Of a stretch of DNA of 59,696 bases, positions 9,541 through 20,278 are shown piece by piece. Within the stretch, counting starts at the first letter, position 1. The number at the start of each line of letters is the position of its first letter. The translations under genes and the position numbers were made by a program. Below the pieces are notes generated by a model. That model was not told the origin of the DNA, made no database searches, and saw nothing but the letters and a program-made list of their open reading frames with translations. Origin of the DNA: Actinomycetota bacterium (GTDB lineage: Bacteria > Actinomycetota > Acidimicrobiia > Spongiisociales > UBA5794); assembly GCA_030123765.1 (NCBI GenBank), contig JASJXX010000006.1:1-59696 (forward strand), in the 5' to 3' direction.

Positions 9541-10578
9541 ATGCCCGACACGCAACCTACCGGCGTGCTGCTGCTTCAACTCGGCACTCCTGATTCCACC
9601 TCGACTAGAGATGTCCGTCGGTTCCTCGCCGAGTTTCTCTCCGATCCTCGTGTCATGGATGTGGCGACACCCATTCGCTGGCTGATCCTCAACGCTGTGA
9701 TACTGCCCTTCCGGCCGCGTCGCATAGCCGAGGCGTACCGGATGATCTGGTCAGAGGAGGGCTCCCCGCTCCTCCAGCACACCGAGGCTCTCACCAGCGA
9801 ACTCCGATCGAATCTTGGTGACGGCTACCTCGTCGACTTCGGGATGCGGTATGGCTCGCCATCGATCGCCGACGCACTCGAGAGGCTCATCGCCGGCGGC
9901 GCCACCGACATCCGAATCCTCCCGCTCTTCCCTCATTACGCTTCCTCCGCAGGTGGCTCCGCTACAGCGAAGACGATGGAGCTCCTCGCCGAGCGTTGGA
10001 ACGTCCCGGCAGTCTCGTTTCTCCCGGAGTTCTACGATCACCCGGGTTTCATCGCCGCTGTCGCCGGTGCAGCGAGTCGAGAGCTGGATCGATTCTCTCC
10101 CGACCACGTGCTCTTCTCCTACCACGGGTTACCGGAGCGTCAGGTGAGGAAGGCCGACTCGAGCGGAGGTCACTGCTTCGCTACCGATAACTGTTGCGAC
10201 GCCGTTGGGCCGGCGAACCGCAACTGCTACCGGGCACAGTGCTTCGCGACGACGAGAGCGGTCGTGTCCGAACTGAGTCTCTCGTCCGACTCGCACTCCA
10301 CGGCGTTCCAGTCGCGCCTTGCAGGCACGCCCTGGATCACGCCGCACACGGATCGCGTTCTTTACGACCTGTATGACTCAGGGATTCGCAGGCTCGCGGT
10401 ATTTACCCCTTCGTTCGTAGCCGACTGCCTCGAGACGCTCGAAGAGATCGGGATTCGGCTCCGCAAGCAGTGGATCGATCTCGGTGGTGAGGATCTGCTT
10501 CTTCTCCCGTGCGTCAACGAGACCCCCGTCTGGGTGGATGCAGTCTCCTCCATGGTGTCCACAGTGGAGCGGTCATGA
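9541..10578 (+). CDS. hemH: Ferrochelatase, with internal Cys cluster
   Basis: GVLLLQLGTPDS, LFSYHGLPERQ, PSFVADCLETLEEIG; CFATDNCCDAVGPANRNCYRAQCFATTRA. Confidence 0.92.
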   Translation: MPDTQPTGVLLLQLGTPDSTSTRDVRRFLAEFLSDPRVMDVATPIRWLILNAVILPFRPRRIAEAYRMIWSEEGSPLLQHTEALTSELRSNLGDGYLVDFGMRYGSPSIADALERLIAGGATDIRILPLFPHYASSAGGSATAKTMELLAERWNVPAVSFLPEFYDHPGFIAAVAGAASRELDRFSPDHVLFSYHGLPERQVRKADSSGGHCFATDNCCDAVGPANRNCYRAQCFATTRAVVSELSLSSDSHSTAFQSRLAGTPWITPHTDRVLYDLYDSGIRRLAVFTPSFVADCLETLEEIGIRLRKQWIDLGGEDLLLLPCVNETPVWVDAVSSMVSTVERS

Positions 10579-11459
10579 GCGTCGACCGGGACGAGCTCGT
10601 TGCTTTCTATACACAGCTCCAGACGGATCTCTGCACGAGATTCGCAGCACTCGACGGCACGGCGTCGTTCGGGACCGAGCGATGGGAGCGCAGCGGGGGC
10701 GGTGGCGGGACAACCCGGGTGCTCCAGGGCGACGGGCGACTTGAGAAGGCCGCCATCAATGTCTCTACGGTGTGGGGGCCGGTGCCCTCCAAGCTCTCCG
10801 AACGACTCGCCTCACGGGCGAGCGAGTTCTTCGCGACAGGGATCTCGATGATCTTCCATCCCCTCAACCCGCACGCGCCGACGATGCACGCCAACCTCAG
10901 ATACTTCGAGACCGACACCGGAGAGAGCTGGTTCGGCGGAGGCACCGATCTGACGCCGTACTACCTCTATGAGGATGACGCGACGCTATTTCACACCGCG
11001 CTCAGCGACGTCTGCGAACGCCACGGGATTGCGGATTATCCAGGTTGGAAGCAGCGCTGCGACGAGTATTTCTTCCTACCTCATCGCGGGGAAGCGAGGG
11101 GGGTTGGCGGGATCTTCTACGACCATCTCACCGAGGACATGGATGCGGTCGACACATTCCAGCGGGAACTCGGGTCTGCCATTGCGGATGTGTACACAGA
11201 GATCGTAGATCGGCGCGCCGACACGCCATACGGACCCGACCAGGAGCGTTGGCACCTCCAGAGACGGGGGCGGTACGCCGAGTTCAACCTCGCCATCGAT
11301 CAAGGGACGAAGTTTGGGCTCGAGACAGGAGCGCGGACCGAGAGTGTGTTGGCGTCGCTGCCTCCGCGCGTCCGATGGGACCACTCCGCGACGCCAGAGT
11401 CCGGCACACCCGAGGCCGACCTCGTCAAGGTGCTGCAACGACCGAGGGAGTGGACATGA
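10575..11459 (+). CDS. hemF: Oxygen-dependent coproporphyrinogen III oxidase
   Basis: NPHAPTMHANLRYFET, WFGGGTDLTPYYLYEDDA, GRYAEFNLAIDQGTKFGLETG; ATGA overlap with hemH. Confidence 0.95.
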   Translation: MSVDRDELVAFYTQLQTDLCTRFAALDGTASFGTERWERSGGGGGTTRVLQGDGRLEKAAINVSTVWGPVPSKLSERLASRASEFFATGISMIFHPLNPHAPTMHANLRYFETDTGESWFGGGTDLTPYYLYEDDATLFHTALSDVCERHGIADYPGWKQRCDEYFFLPHRGEARGVGGIFYDHLTEDMDAVDTFQRELGSAIADVYTEIVDRRADTPYGPDQERWHLQRRGRYAEFNLAIDQGTKFGLETGARTESVLASLPPRVRWDHSATPESGTPEADLVKVLQRPREWT

Positions 11460-11526
11460 TCACCACACTGCCGACTTGCTGTCGACGTCCACCGTCACAA
11501 GTCTTCGGTGGTATCTACAGGAGGGC

Positions 11527-12711
11527 ATGCTGAACGACTCACAGATCAGCTCAGTGTCATACGCCTATCCGGTGGTCCCTGGCGACGTTCGGGCAGGTCT
11601 GGTGACCGCGCTCGGAACGGTCGAGGCGGCGTTGGCCCGTTCTGCCGACGCGGGGATCCCGGCATTTGTGCTCTCCACGTGCCTACGGATCGAGATTGCT
11701 GTACCCGCGCCGATGGACCGGCTTGACGAGGCCTTGTCGCTCATCTTCCGTGAGACGCCGGCTGTGGACGGCTCTGTCCGCCGCTCGGGCACCGATGCGG
11801 TGGAACACCTCTTCCGGATCGTCTCCGGTCTCGAATCGCCGGTGGTAGGCGAACGAGAGATCCTCGTCCAGTTTCGTCAGGCGACGGCTGCTGCGGGCAA
11901 GCACGGAATGGCGAACGGTGCGTTCCGAAGCCTCTTTGACGCCGCTATCGCCACGGCACGGTCCGTACGCAGCGAGCTGCCTACCGATCCGCGGCGATCA
12001 ATGGCGTCGATCGCCGCCGGCCTCACCGCTCCTGCGGATCGCGTCGGCGTGCTCGGGCACGGGTCTATGGGCAGATCTGTCGCTGAGGCGCTGCTCGCGT
12101 TACCTCACCGGCCAGTCGTCGAGGTCTTCGTCCGTCGTCCGGAAGCGATCGAGATGGAGGGGGTCATTGTTCGGTCCCTGGGTGAAGCGCCTTCGGCGCT
12201 GGTGACCCTGCCAGCGGTCATCTCAGCGACCTCTGCCAAGACTCGATTGATCCCCGCTGTCGAGCTAGCCAGAATTTTCGCCGATCGCACCGAGCCCCTG
12301 ACGCTGATCGATATGGCCATGCCGCCAGACTTCTCTCCCACGGAGGAGACTGCGGTTCGCTATTACGACATCGACGACCTGGCTGGCCTGTCGCGCGACC
12401 GCAACTCGAGAGGTCGAGCAGATCGCATGGTCGCGGAATCAGCCGCCGAATTCGCGCATAAGATCTGGGCGAGCAAGCATACGGGAAGCCTCATCGAGCA
12501 TCTCTTCGACCAGGCGGACGATGCTGTTGCTGAGGTCGTTGAGCGGCTCGCCGGGAAGCTCACCTCCCCTCAGGACCGGGCGCTCCTCGAACAGGCAGCT
12601 CACACAGCGACGAGGAAGATTCTCCACAGGCCCGTCCACTACCTATCAGGTGACGGTGCCAAGGAGGCGGCCACGGTCGCTGCAGCGTTCGGAATCGACC
12701 TTGACGACTGA
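11527..12711 (+). CDS. hemA: Glutamyl-tRNA reductase (divergent)
   Basis: VLSTCLRIEIAV catalytic Cys region, GLESPVVGEREILVQFRQA, VLGHGSMG; operon position. Confidence 0.88.
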   Translation: MLNDSQISSVSYAYPVVPGDVRAGLVTALGTVEAALARSADAGIPAFVLSTCLRIEIAVPAPMDRLDEALSLIFRETPAVDGSVRRSGTDAVEHLFRIVSGLESPVVGEREILVQFRQATAAAGKHGMANGAFRSLFDAAIATARSVRSELPTDPRRSMASIAAGLTAPADRVGVLGHGSMGRSVAEALLALPHRPVVEVFVRRPEAIEMEGVIVRSLGEAPSALVTLPAVISATSAKTRLIPAVELARIFADRTEPLTLIDMAMPPDFSPTEETAVRYYDIDDLAGLSRDRNSRGRADRMVAESAAEFAHKIWASKHTGSLIEHLFDQADDAVAEVVERLAGKLTSPQDRALLEQAAHTATRKILHRPVHYLSGDGAKEAATVAAAFGIDLDD

Positions 12712-13561
12712 CCTCACTCTTGCAACCCGGGGCTCGAAGCTCGCGCTCGTCCAATCCCAACATGTGGCAGCCGCCATCACGCAATCCTTCCCCGACGTCA
12801 CCGTTCGGCTCCTGACCATCGAGACCACAGGTGATCAGGATCGCACGACAGCAGTGACCGAGCTCACCGAGCTCGGCGCATTCGTCCGGTCGGTGCAAGC
12901 CGCTGTCCTCGACGGCCGCGCCGACCTGGCCGTGCACTCGGCGAAGGACCTCCCCGTGGCTGGACCCGACGGCCTGATCAGTTTTTATCCGACGCGCGGA
13001 GACGCTGCAGACGCGCTCGTCGGAGCATCTCTCGAGGGGCTGCCGACAGGGGCGACGGTCGGGACAGGCAGCCCGCGCAGGGAGGCCCAACTTCGCGACC
13101 TACGAGCCGATCTTCATGTTGTCCCGATCCGAGGCAACGTCGACACGCGTGTCTCGCTCGCTACAGGCGGATCGCTCGACGCTGTCGTCCTCGCCGTCGC
13201 CGGCCTGGACCGGGTCGGGCTCTCAGGTCATATCTCCCACCGGTTCTCCACGCAGGAGATGGTCCCGGCCCCCGCACAGGGAGCCCTGAGCATCGAGACT
13301 CGGCCAGCAACGCTTGCTGCGGAGATCGCAGCCAGTCTTGAGGACGGGGAGACGAGGGCAGCGGTCGATGCCGAGAGGTCACTGCTGGAGATCACGGGTG
13401 CGGGTTGCCGCTCTGCACTGGGTGCCTTCGCCAGAGTGAAGGGGGACCGGCTCGCAATGGATGCCTTCGTGTCTGACGAACGCGGATGTCGGCGAACATT
13501 CGTCGAAGCAGACGATCCCATTGCTCTCGCGAAGATGGCGATGCAGGAACTGGGTCTGTGA
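12701..13561 (+). CDS. hemC: Porphobilinogen deaminase
   Basis: LATRGSKLALVQSQHV, DLAVHSAKDLP, GTGSPRREAQL, GAGCRSALGAFA; TTG start overlapping hemA. Confidence 0.93.
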   Translation: MTTDLTLATRGSKLALVQSQHVAAAITQSFPDVTVRLLTIETTGDQDRTTAVTELTELGAFVRSVQAAVLDGRADLAVHSAKDLPVAGPDGLISFYPTRGDAADALVGASLEGLPTGATVGTGSPRREAQLRDLRADLHVVPIRGNVDTRVSLATGGSLDAVVLAVAGLDRVGLSGHISHRFSTQEMVPAPAQGALSIETRPATLAAEIAASLEDGETRAAVDAERSLLEITGAGCRSALGAFARVKGDRLAMDAFVSDERGCRRTFVEADDPIALAKMAMQELGL

Positions 13562-13563
13562 CG

Positions 13564-14247
13564 ATGCGCCTCGGACTCACCTCAACGCCGGATCGGATCG
13601 ACGCCCTCACCGTGGAGGCCGCGAGGCTAGATTTCGATGCAGTCCCGCTTCCGTGCATTCGCGTCGATGTGACTCCAGGAGGTGTTGCGAGCCTCGCTGC
13701 AGCCGTGTCAGATGCTGATGTACTCGTCATCACCTCTGCCCGCACCGTGGAGTTACTCGGATCCGCCGGTCTTCCGCAACTCCCGATCGTCGCTGTCGGC
13801 CCCGCAACAGCGAACGCGGTTGAGGATGCAGGAGGCGATGTCGTGTGGACCGGATCGGATGGGATCCACCGCCTCGCCGACGAAGCACAGGGCCTTCTCG
13901 TTGGCCGGAGGATCATCGTCGCGGGGGCGTCGAACACCGCGAGCGAGAGTGTGGAGCAGCTGGGGCGAACGGCGCGCTCCATCGTGTCGGTTCCGCTCTA
14001 CGTCACGGTGCCCGTCGCACCAGCCGACGATCCCGTTGATGCGGTCATCTTCGGATCACCGACCGCTGTCGTCGGATGGCTCATGTCACGCGAGCTCTCC
14101 CACCTCATGATTGGAGCGATCGGGGGGACCACAGCTGCAGCGCTGCGGGAGCGAGGCGTTGAACCCGACGTCGTCCCCGAAGGACCGGGGTTCACGAACA
14201 CGATTGAAGGCATGGCCGCCCGGCGGCTCGAGAGGAGCGCACCGTGA
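13564..14247 (+). CDS. hemD: Uroporphyrinogen-III synthase
   Basis: Position between hemC and hem[29 protein letters not shown]. Confidence 0.82.
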   Translation: MRLGLTSTPDRIDALTVEAARLDFDAVPLPCIRVDVTPGGVASLAAAVSDADVLVITSARTVELLGSAGLPQLPIVAVGPATANAVEDAGGDVVWTGSDGIHRLADEAQGLLVGRRIIVAGASNTASESVEQLGRTARSIVSVPLYVTVPVAPADDPVDAVIFGSPTAVVGWLMSRELSHLMIGAIGGTTAAALRERGVEPDVVPEGPGFTNTIEGMAARRLERSAP

Positions 14248-15227
14248 GCAGTTACCCGGCAGCACGGTCCCGGCGGTTGCGCCGCACTCCTGCGCTGCGC
14301 CGGCAGGTCACCGAGACCCGGCTCGACGCTTCCATGTTCGTACTACCCGTCTTCGTCGTCCCTGGGAACGGTATCCGCAAGGAGATCTCGTCGATGCCGG
14401 GAAACTATCAGCTCTCAGTCGACGAGCTCATTCCACTCGCCCAGGAGGCCGAGGCCCTGGGTGTGGGCGGGATGCTCTTCTTCGGGATCCCGGAGACGAA
14501 GGATGAAGAGGGCACGCCCGCGTGGGATCCCGAGGGGCCCGTGCCACAAGGCATCGCCGCGATCAAGGAACACGCTCCAGACCTCGTGACATGGGCTGAC
14601 GTCTGTCTGTGTGAATACACGAGCCATGGGCACTGTGGGATCGTCAAGGGTGGCGTCGTGGACAACGACGCCACGCTCCCGCTTCTTGCCAGGGCAGCGC
14701 TCGCCTACGCCGCCGCCGGCGCTGACGTCATCGCTCCCTCAGATATGATGGATGGACGTGTCGGCGTGATACGGAGTGTCCTCGACGCGGCTGGCTTCAC
14801 TGATCGTGCCATCTGTTCGTACTCCGTGAAGTACGCATCGGCCTTCTACGGCCCATTCCGCGACGCCGCCGACTCTGCCCCCGCGTTCGGAGACAGGCGC
14901 ACCCACCAGATGGACCCACCGAACGTTCGAGAGGCCCGTCGCGAAGTCGAGCTCGACATCCTCGAAGGTGCCGACATGGTCATGGTCAAGCCCGCAGGTC
15001 CCTACCTCGACGTCATCAGAGAGGTCAGGGGGATGGTCGACCTCCCCGTCGTTGCCTACCAGGTATCCGGAGAGTTCTCGATGGTGAAGGCCGCAGCAGA
15101 GCGAGGTTGGATCGACGGTGAAAGGGTCATGATGGAGTCCCTCACGGGGATTGTCCGGGCAGGGGCTGACATCGTGCTCACCTACTTTGCCATAGACGCC
15201 GCCCGTGTCCTGAAGGAGAACCGGTGA
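14244..15227 (+). CDS. hemB: Delta-aminolevulinic acid dehydratase
   Basis: [64 protein letters not shown]. Confidence 0.95.
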   Translation: MSSYPAARSRRLRRTPALRRQVTETRLDASMFVLPVFVVPGNGIRKEISSMPGNYQLSVDELIPLAQEAEALGVGGMLFFGIPETKDEEGTPAWDPEGPVPQGIAAIKEHAPDLVTWADVCLCEYTSHGHCGIVKGGVVDNDATLPLLARAALAYAAAGADVIAPSDMMDGRVGVIRSVLDAAGFTDRAICSYSVKYASAFYGPFRDAADSAPAFGDRRTHQMDPPNVREARREVELDILEGADMVMVKPAGPYLDVIREVRGMVDLPVVAYQVSGEFSMVKAAAERGWIDGERVMMESLTGIVRAGADIVLTYFAIDAARVLKENR

Positions 15228-16489
15228 GCAGCGCCTGGGATCGAGCGAACGAGCTGATGCCCGGCGGGGTGAACTCCCCCGTGCGAGCATTCGGAGCCGT
15301 TGGCGGTGTGCCCCCGTTCATTGCATCCGCCCGCGGCCCGTATCTGCGAACCACGGACGGCGACGAACTCATCGACTTCATCGCATCGTGGGGCGCGATC
15401 GTATTTGGCCACGCCGACCCTGACGTGGTCGACGCCATCGCGAAGGCGGCGGCCAGGGGCACGACGTACGGTCTCCCCACGCTCGGGGAAGTGGAGTTCG
15501 CTGAGCAGGTGACGACGATGGTCCCGTCGATACAGATGTTGCGCATGGTCAACTCAGGGACGGAGGCGACAGCGTCGGCGCTTCGGCTCGCCCGCGGGGC
15601 CACCGGCCGGGACGTCCTCATCAAATTTGAGGGCTGCTACCACGGGCACGCCGACGCGTTTCTCGTGAAGGCCGGCTCGGGATTAGCGACCTTCGGCGAG
15701 CCCGACAGCCCGGGTGTTCCTGAAGGGACTGCAGCCACGACCCGGACGGTCCGGTTCAACGATCTTGACTCCGTAGCCGCCGCCATGACGCCCGGCGACG
15801 TCGCCGCGGTGATCGTCGAGCCGGTCGCCGGCAACATGGGCGTCGTGCCACCCGAGTCAGGCTTTCTCGAAGGGCTCCGCAGACTCACCGAACGCAACGG
15901 TGCGCTGCTCATCTTCGATGAGGTCATGACCGGTTTCCGAGTTGGTCCCCAAGGGGCGCAAGGTCGCTACAACATCGACCCCGACCTGACGACGCTCGGC
16001 AAGATCGTTGCCGGGGGAATGCCTGCGGCCGTCTTCGGCGGACGCCGCGACCTGATGTCACAGATGGCGCCCTCAGGGCCGGTGTACCAGGCCGGCACAC
16101 TTGCAGGGAACCCGATCGCGGTGGCTTCGGGATTGGTGACGTTGCGGCGCATCACGTCGGACCCGGCGTTGTATGACCGACTCGAGGCAGCGGGTCAGGA
16201 ACTTGAGACCCGTCTGACGCGCGCGATGCGAAGGCACGGCATCGACGGAACCGTGCAACGCGTCGGGGCGATGCTCACCTTGTTCTTCGGCCCGACCGTC
16301 GTACGGTCGTGGGACGACGCAGCCGTTGTCGACCGCGAACGCTTTACCCGCTACTTCCAGGGGGCGTTGCGACGCGGTGTGATGCTGCCACCGTCGCCGT
16401 TCGAAGCGATGTTCCTGATGGACGCTCACACCGACGTGCTCGAGACCGCCGCAGCTGCCCTCGAATCGGCGATCGGAGATGCCGCGTGA
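15224..16489 (+). CDS. hemL: Glutamate-1-semialdehyde 2,1-aminomutase
   Basis: [52 protein letters not shown]. Confidence 0.96.
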   Translation: MSSAWDRANELMPGGVNSPVRAFGAVGGVPPFIASARGPYLRTTDGDELIDFIASWGAIVFGHADPDVVDAIAKAAARGTTYGLPTLGEVEFAEQVTTMVPSIQMLRMVNSGTEATASALRLARGATGRDVLIKFEGCYHGHADAFLVKAGSGLATFGEPDSPGVPEGTAATTRTVRFNDLDSVAAAMTPGDVAAVIVEPVAGNMGVVPPESGFLEGLRRLTERNGALLIFDEVMTGFRVGPQGAQGRYNIDPDLTTLGKIVAGGMPAAVFGGRRDLMSQMAPSGPVYQAGTLAGNPIAVASGLVTLRRITSDPALYDRLEAAGQELETRLTRAMRRHGIDGTVQRVGAMLTLFFGPTVVRSWDDAAVVDRERFTRYFQGALRRGVMLPPSPFEAMFLMDAHTDVLETAAAALESAIGDAA

Positions 16490-17481
16490 CAAGGCTTCTC
16501 GACACTCTCGCGTTGCGACCGACCGATCGCAGACCCATCTGGGTAATGCGTCAGGCGGGAAGATACCTACCCGAGTATCTCGAGCTGCGGAGCCGCCACG
16601 CGTTCCAGGACGCTATCCGCGATCCGAAGGTCGCCTCCGAGATCACGCTCCAACCCATCCGCCGCTTTGGCTTCGATGGGGCAGTCATCTTCGCCGACAT
16701 CATGACTCCGCTCGAGGCCATGGGGGTCGACGTGACGTTCGACCCTGGCCCGAGGCTCACACCTATGAGTCTGGCGGAGATCGCCGACCTCCCCGATCTC
16801 GATCCCGACCGGATCGCACACGTTGCAGAGACACTCCGGCTCGTAAGGAGAGAGGTACCAGAGGACGTGACCGTCATCGGATTTGCGGGCGCACCGACGA
16901 CGCTCCTCGCGTACCTTCTGGAGGGGAGCGGCTCCAAGGAGTACCTCGTCCTGAGAAGAGCGATGCATGAGGAGACTCCCGAGTTGGAGGCGGCCATCGC
17001 GAAGCTCGCCACCAGCATGCACGCCTACCTCGGGATGCAGATCGAGGCGGGAGCCCAGGTCGTGCAACTCTTCGATTCGTGGGCGGGGACACTCCCCCGG
17101 AGCATCCTCGAGGAGAGGGTGTTCCCGGCGGCCCGAGACACCCTCTCCGACCTCGAGGCTCCCACGATCTACTTCGCTCCAGGTGCAGGTCACGCGCTCG
17201 GATCCATGAGGGATGTCGGTGCGTCGGGGTACGGTGTCGACTGGCGCATTCCGATCGATGAGGCGTGGGACCAGCTCGGACCCGCCGTCGCGGTCCAGGG
17301 CAATCTCGACCCCGCGGTACTCCTCACGAGCCCCGATCGTGTCCATGCCGCCGTCCGTGCGCTGATAGAGCGCACCGCCGGACGCCCCGGCCACATCGTC
17401 AATCTTGGCCATGGCATCGACCGTCGGACACCCCTCGAGAACGTCGCCGCACTCGTCGCTGCTGTCAAGGAGTCGAGCTGA
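16486..17481 (+). CDS. hemE: Uroporphyrinogen decarboxylase
   Basis: RRPIWVMRQAGRYLPEY, GFAGAPTTLLAYLLEG, NLGHGI; GTG start. Confidence 0.95.
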   Translation: MTRLLDTLALRPTDRRPIWVMRQAGRYLPEYLELRSRHAFQDAIRDPKVASEITLQPIRRFGFDGAVIFADIMTPLEAMGVDVTFDPGPRLTPMSLAEIADLPDLDPDRIAHVAETLRLVRREVPEDVTVIGFAGAPTTLLAYLLEGSGSKEYLVLRRAMHEETPELEAAIAKLATSMHAYLGMQIEAGAQVVQLFDSWAGTLPRSILEERVFPAARDTLSDLEAPTIYFAPGAGHALGSMRDVGASGYGVDWRIPIDEAWDQLGPAVAVQGNLDPAVLLTSPDRVHAAVRALIERTAGRPGHIVNLGHGIDRRTPLENVAALVAAVKESS

Positions 17482-18860
17482 TGGACCTCTCCCCGGCACT
17501 GCTTGAACGTTATGACCGGCCGGGACCCCGCTACACGTCCTACCCGACGGCGATCGAGTTCACCGAAGACTTCCAGGCCGATGCCTACGCCGACCGCCTC
17601 TCGGCGTACTCCGCCAACCCCGGCGCTCCTCTCTCGCTCTACGTCCACATCCCCTTCTGCGAGTCGCGTTGTTCGTTCTGTGCATGTCACGTGGTAGTGA
17701 CCAAACGTGGATCGATCGCCGATGCCTACCTGATCCGGCTGGAGCGTGAGGCGGAGATCGTTGCGCAGCATCTCGGCGAGGGGCGTCCCCTTCTTCAGTA
17801 CCACTGGGGTGGTGGAACTCCCACGTACTACCCGCCAGAAACGCTTGTTCGGCTCCACAGGTCGCTGACCCGGTGGTTCGACATCCAGCCGGGGGCAGAG
17901 ATAGCCGCAGAGGTGGATCCAAGGGTCACGACGCCCGAGCACCTCGCAACCATGCGAGACCTCGGTTTCAACCGACTCTCATTCGGAGTCCAGGACTTCG
18001 ACCCCACAGTCCAAGAACTGATCGGACGCGGTCAGACAGCAGAGGAGACGATCGAGCTCTACAACACGGCTCGCGAATTGGGCTACACGTCGATCAACCT
18101 CGATCTCGTGTACGGCCTACCGGGGCAGACAGAAGACACCATGACGGCGACGCTCGACACGGTGATCGCTCTGCGCCCCGACCGGCTCGCCATCTACTCC
18201 TTCGCCTACGTCCCGTGGATGCGGCCACACCAGCGGAGAATCCCTGAGCAGGATGTGCCGAGCCGCGAACTGAAGTTCCAGCTCCTCTCGATGATCACCG
18301 CGCAGCTGACCTCTGCGGGGTACCGGTCGATCGGCATGGACCACTTTGCTCTCCCCGAAGACGAGCTCTCTACTGCTGCGGACGCGGGGACGCTCACACG
18401 AAACTTCATGGGGTATTCGACACAGAGCGGGGCCGGCGTCGTAGCTCTCGGAACTTCAGGGATCAGTGACATATCCGGCGCGTACGCGCAGAACCACAGG
18501 CGACTCGCGGACTACTACACAGCGGTCGATGCGGGTGAGCTCCCCGTTGAGCGGGGGTACCGTCTCACTGATGACGACCTCATGCGCCGCTACATCATCA
18601 CGGAGCTGATGTGCAACGGAAGGGTGTGTTACACCGATGTTGCAGAACGCTTCGACGTTGACTTTGCTACGACGTTCGCAACCGAGCTCGATGTGTTGAA
18701 CGCACCTGACGGCCTTGTCCGTGAAGGAATGGTCGAGCTTCGAGACGGTGCGATAGAGGCCACGGATCTCGGCCGGATGTTCATTCGCAGCGTGGCACGG
18801 GTCTTTGATGCCCATACCAAGAACCGGAGTGACAAGCCGATGTTCTCGAAATCGATCTGA
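17481..18860 (+). CDS. hemN: Oxygen-independent coproporphyrinogen III oxidase (radical SAM)
   Basis: PGPRYTSYPTA, CESRCSFCACHVV radical-SAM Cys motif, YHWGGGTPTYY. Confidence 0.94.
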   Translation: MDLSPALLERYDRPGPRYTSYPTAIEFTEDFQADAYADRLSAYSANPGAPLSLYVHIPFCESRCSFCACHVVVTKRGSIADAYLIRLEREAEIVAQHLGEGRPLLQYHWGGGTPTYYPPETLVRLHRSLTRWFDIQPGAEIAAEVDPRVTTPEHLATMRDLGFNRLSFGVQDFDPTVQELIGRGQTAEETIELYNTARELGYTSINLDLVYGLPGQTEDTMTATLDTVIALRPDRLAIYSFAYVPWMRPHQRRIPEQDVPSRELKFQLLSMITAQLTSAGYRSIGMDHFALPEDELSTAADAGTLTRNFMGYSTQSGAGVVALGTSGISDISGAYAQNHRRLADYYTAVDAGELPVERGYRLTDDDLMRRYIITELMCNGRVCYTDVAERFDVDFATTFATELDVLNAPDGLVREGMVELRDGAIEATDLGRMFIRSVARVFDAHTKNRSDKPMFSKSI

Positions 18861-18869
18861 GCGGAGAGA

Positions 18870-20195
18870 GTGAACAGCATCACGGATGTAGTCGTCATCG
18901 GTGGCGGATTTAGCGGGCTATTCCACGCAACCCATCTGGATCGAGTCAACCGCGACGTGTTGCTCGTCGAAGCTTCCCCCCAGCCGGGCGGCATTGCCGG
19001 GACAATCATCGAGGACGGATTCGTCCTGGAGCCCGGCGCAGGAACGTTCATGCTGCCTCACCGGGCCCTGACTCCCATCCTCGACGCCGCGGGCGTCGCC
19101 ATCGAGGAGACGAGTCAGGCCGCCGAGCTCCGATACGTCTGGATGAGAGGGGGCCTGGTCGCTATCCCGTACTCACCCAGAGCGATGCTGACGGCGGCGA
19201 TATCGATCCGCGGCAAGGCCAGAATGGCGGTGGAACCACTCATCCGCCGAAGATCCGACGACGACAGCGAAGAGTCGTTGCACGGATTCCTCTCGAGGCG
19301 CCTGGGCAGAGAGGCAGGCAGACTGCTCGCCCACGTCGCAGCGTCCGGCGTCTACGCAGGCGATCCAGACAACATGTCAGCCGCGGCAACCTTCCCTCTC
19401 TTCAGTGATCTTGAGGCCGAAGCCGGAAGCATCATGCGGGGAGGGATCCGGCGTCTGAGGGCGCTCCCCAAGCCGAGACCGCCCAAGCCGAAGAGTCACG
19501 TGCCCGTTGGCGGGATGTCCGCAGCAGCCAGAACAATGGCAGCATCGCTCGGTGAGCGGTACCGCGCCGATTTCCCCGTGACGACCGTCGTCAAGGAGGG
19601 AGACCACTTCCGCATCGAGGGTCCCGAGACGCTGCGTGCTCGGTCCGTCGTCATCGCCCTACGGCCCGATGTGGCGGCGGCCATCCTGCCCGGCATCGAC
19701 ACAGAAGGCCTACATGGGTGGCCTTCGTCTCCGGTGGTTGTCATCGGCATCGGAGGCACCGTCAGCGAAGTGCCTCTCCCCGACGGCTTCGGGTTCCTGA
19801 CCGGTCCCGACGTCGAGGCCACGATCCTTGGGTGTCTCTTCGAGTCCTCCTTCAGCCCGCGGAGGGCAGCCCCCGGCCACGCGCTCGCCAAGGTCATTGT
19901 GGGCGGTGCTCGAAATCCGCAGATCATCGACCAGCCGGACGATGAGATCGTCGCGGCCGTCGTCTCCGAGATGGAGCGAGCACTCGGCACGGCAGTCACG
20001 CCGTCATGGGTCAAGGTTGTGAGGAACAGGGAGGGAATCCCCCAATACGATCTCGAGCATCGTCGACGCCTCGCATCGCTCGAGAACGTCGAAGCTGCGA
20101 ACCGGGGGCTCGTGTTCGTCGGATGGGGTTATCGAGGAATCGGTGTGGCCCACCTCGCTACCGAGGCGCTGAAGATCACCGACAGGATCGAATAG
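18870..20195 (+). CDS. hemY: Protoporphyrinogen oxidase (FAD-dependent, HemY-type)
   Basis: VVVIGGGFSGLFHATHL FAD Rossmann motif, PGGIAGTIIEDGFVLEPGAGTF, C-terminal GLVFVGWGYRGIGVAHL; end of heme operon. Confidence 0.82.
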   Translation: MNSITDVVVIGGGFSGLFHATHLDRVNRDVLLVEASPQPGGIAGTIIEDGFVLEPGAGTFMLPHRALTPILDAAGVAIEETSQAAELRYVWMRGGLVAIPYSPRAMLTAAISIRGKARMAVEPLIRRRSDDDSEESLHGFLSRRLGREAGRLLAHVAASGVYAGDPDNMSAAATFPLFSDLEAEAGSIMRGGIRRLRALPKPRPPKPKSHVPVGGMSAAARTMAASLGERYRADFPVTTVVKEGDHFRIEGPETLRARSVVIALRPDVAAAILPGIDTEGLHGWPSSPVVVIGIGGTVSEVPLPDGFGFLTGPDVEATILGCLFESSFSPRRAAPGHALAKVIVGGARNPQIIDQPDDEIVAAVVSEMERALGTAVTPSWVKVVRNREGIPQYDLEHRRRLASLENVEAANRGLVFVGWGYRGIGVAHLATEALKITDRIE

Positions 20196-20226
20196 CGCGA
20201 CGAAGAGCACGGTGTCCGAGACCGAG

Positions 20227-20254
20227 AGAGTCCGGGCTGTAAAGCCCGGACTCT
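20227..20254. terminator. Bidirectional terminator between heme operon and convergent minus-strand gene
   Basis: AGAGTCCGGGCT-GTAA-AGCCCGGACTCT, perfect 12-bp stem, 4-nt loop, followed by T on the plus strand. Confidence 0.85.
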
Positions 20255-20278
20255 TCGTCAGATGGTCGGAGGAGGGTC

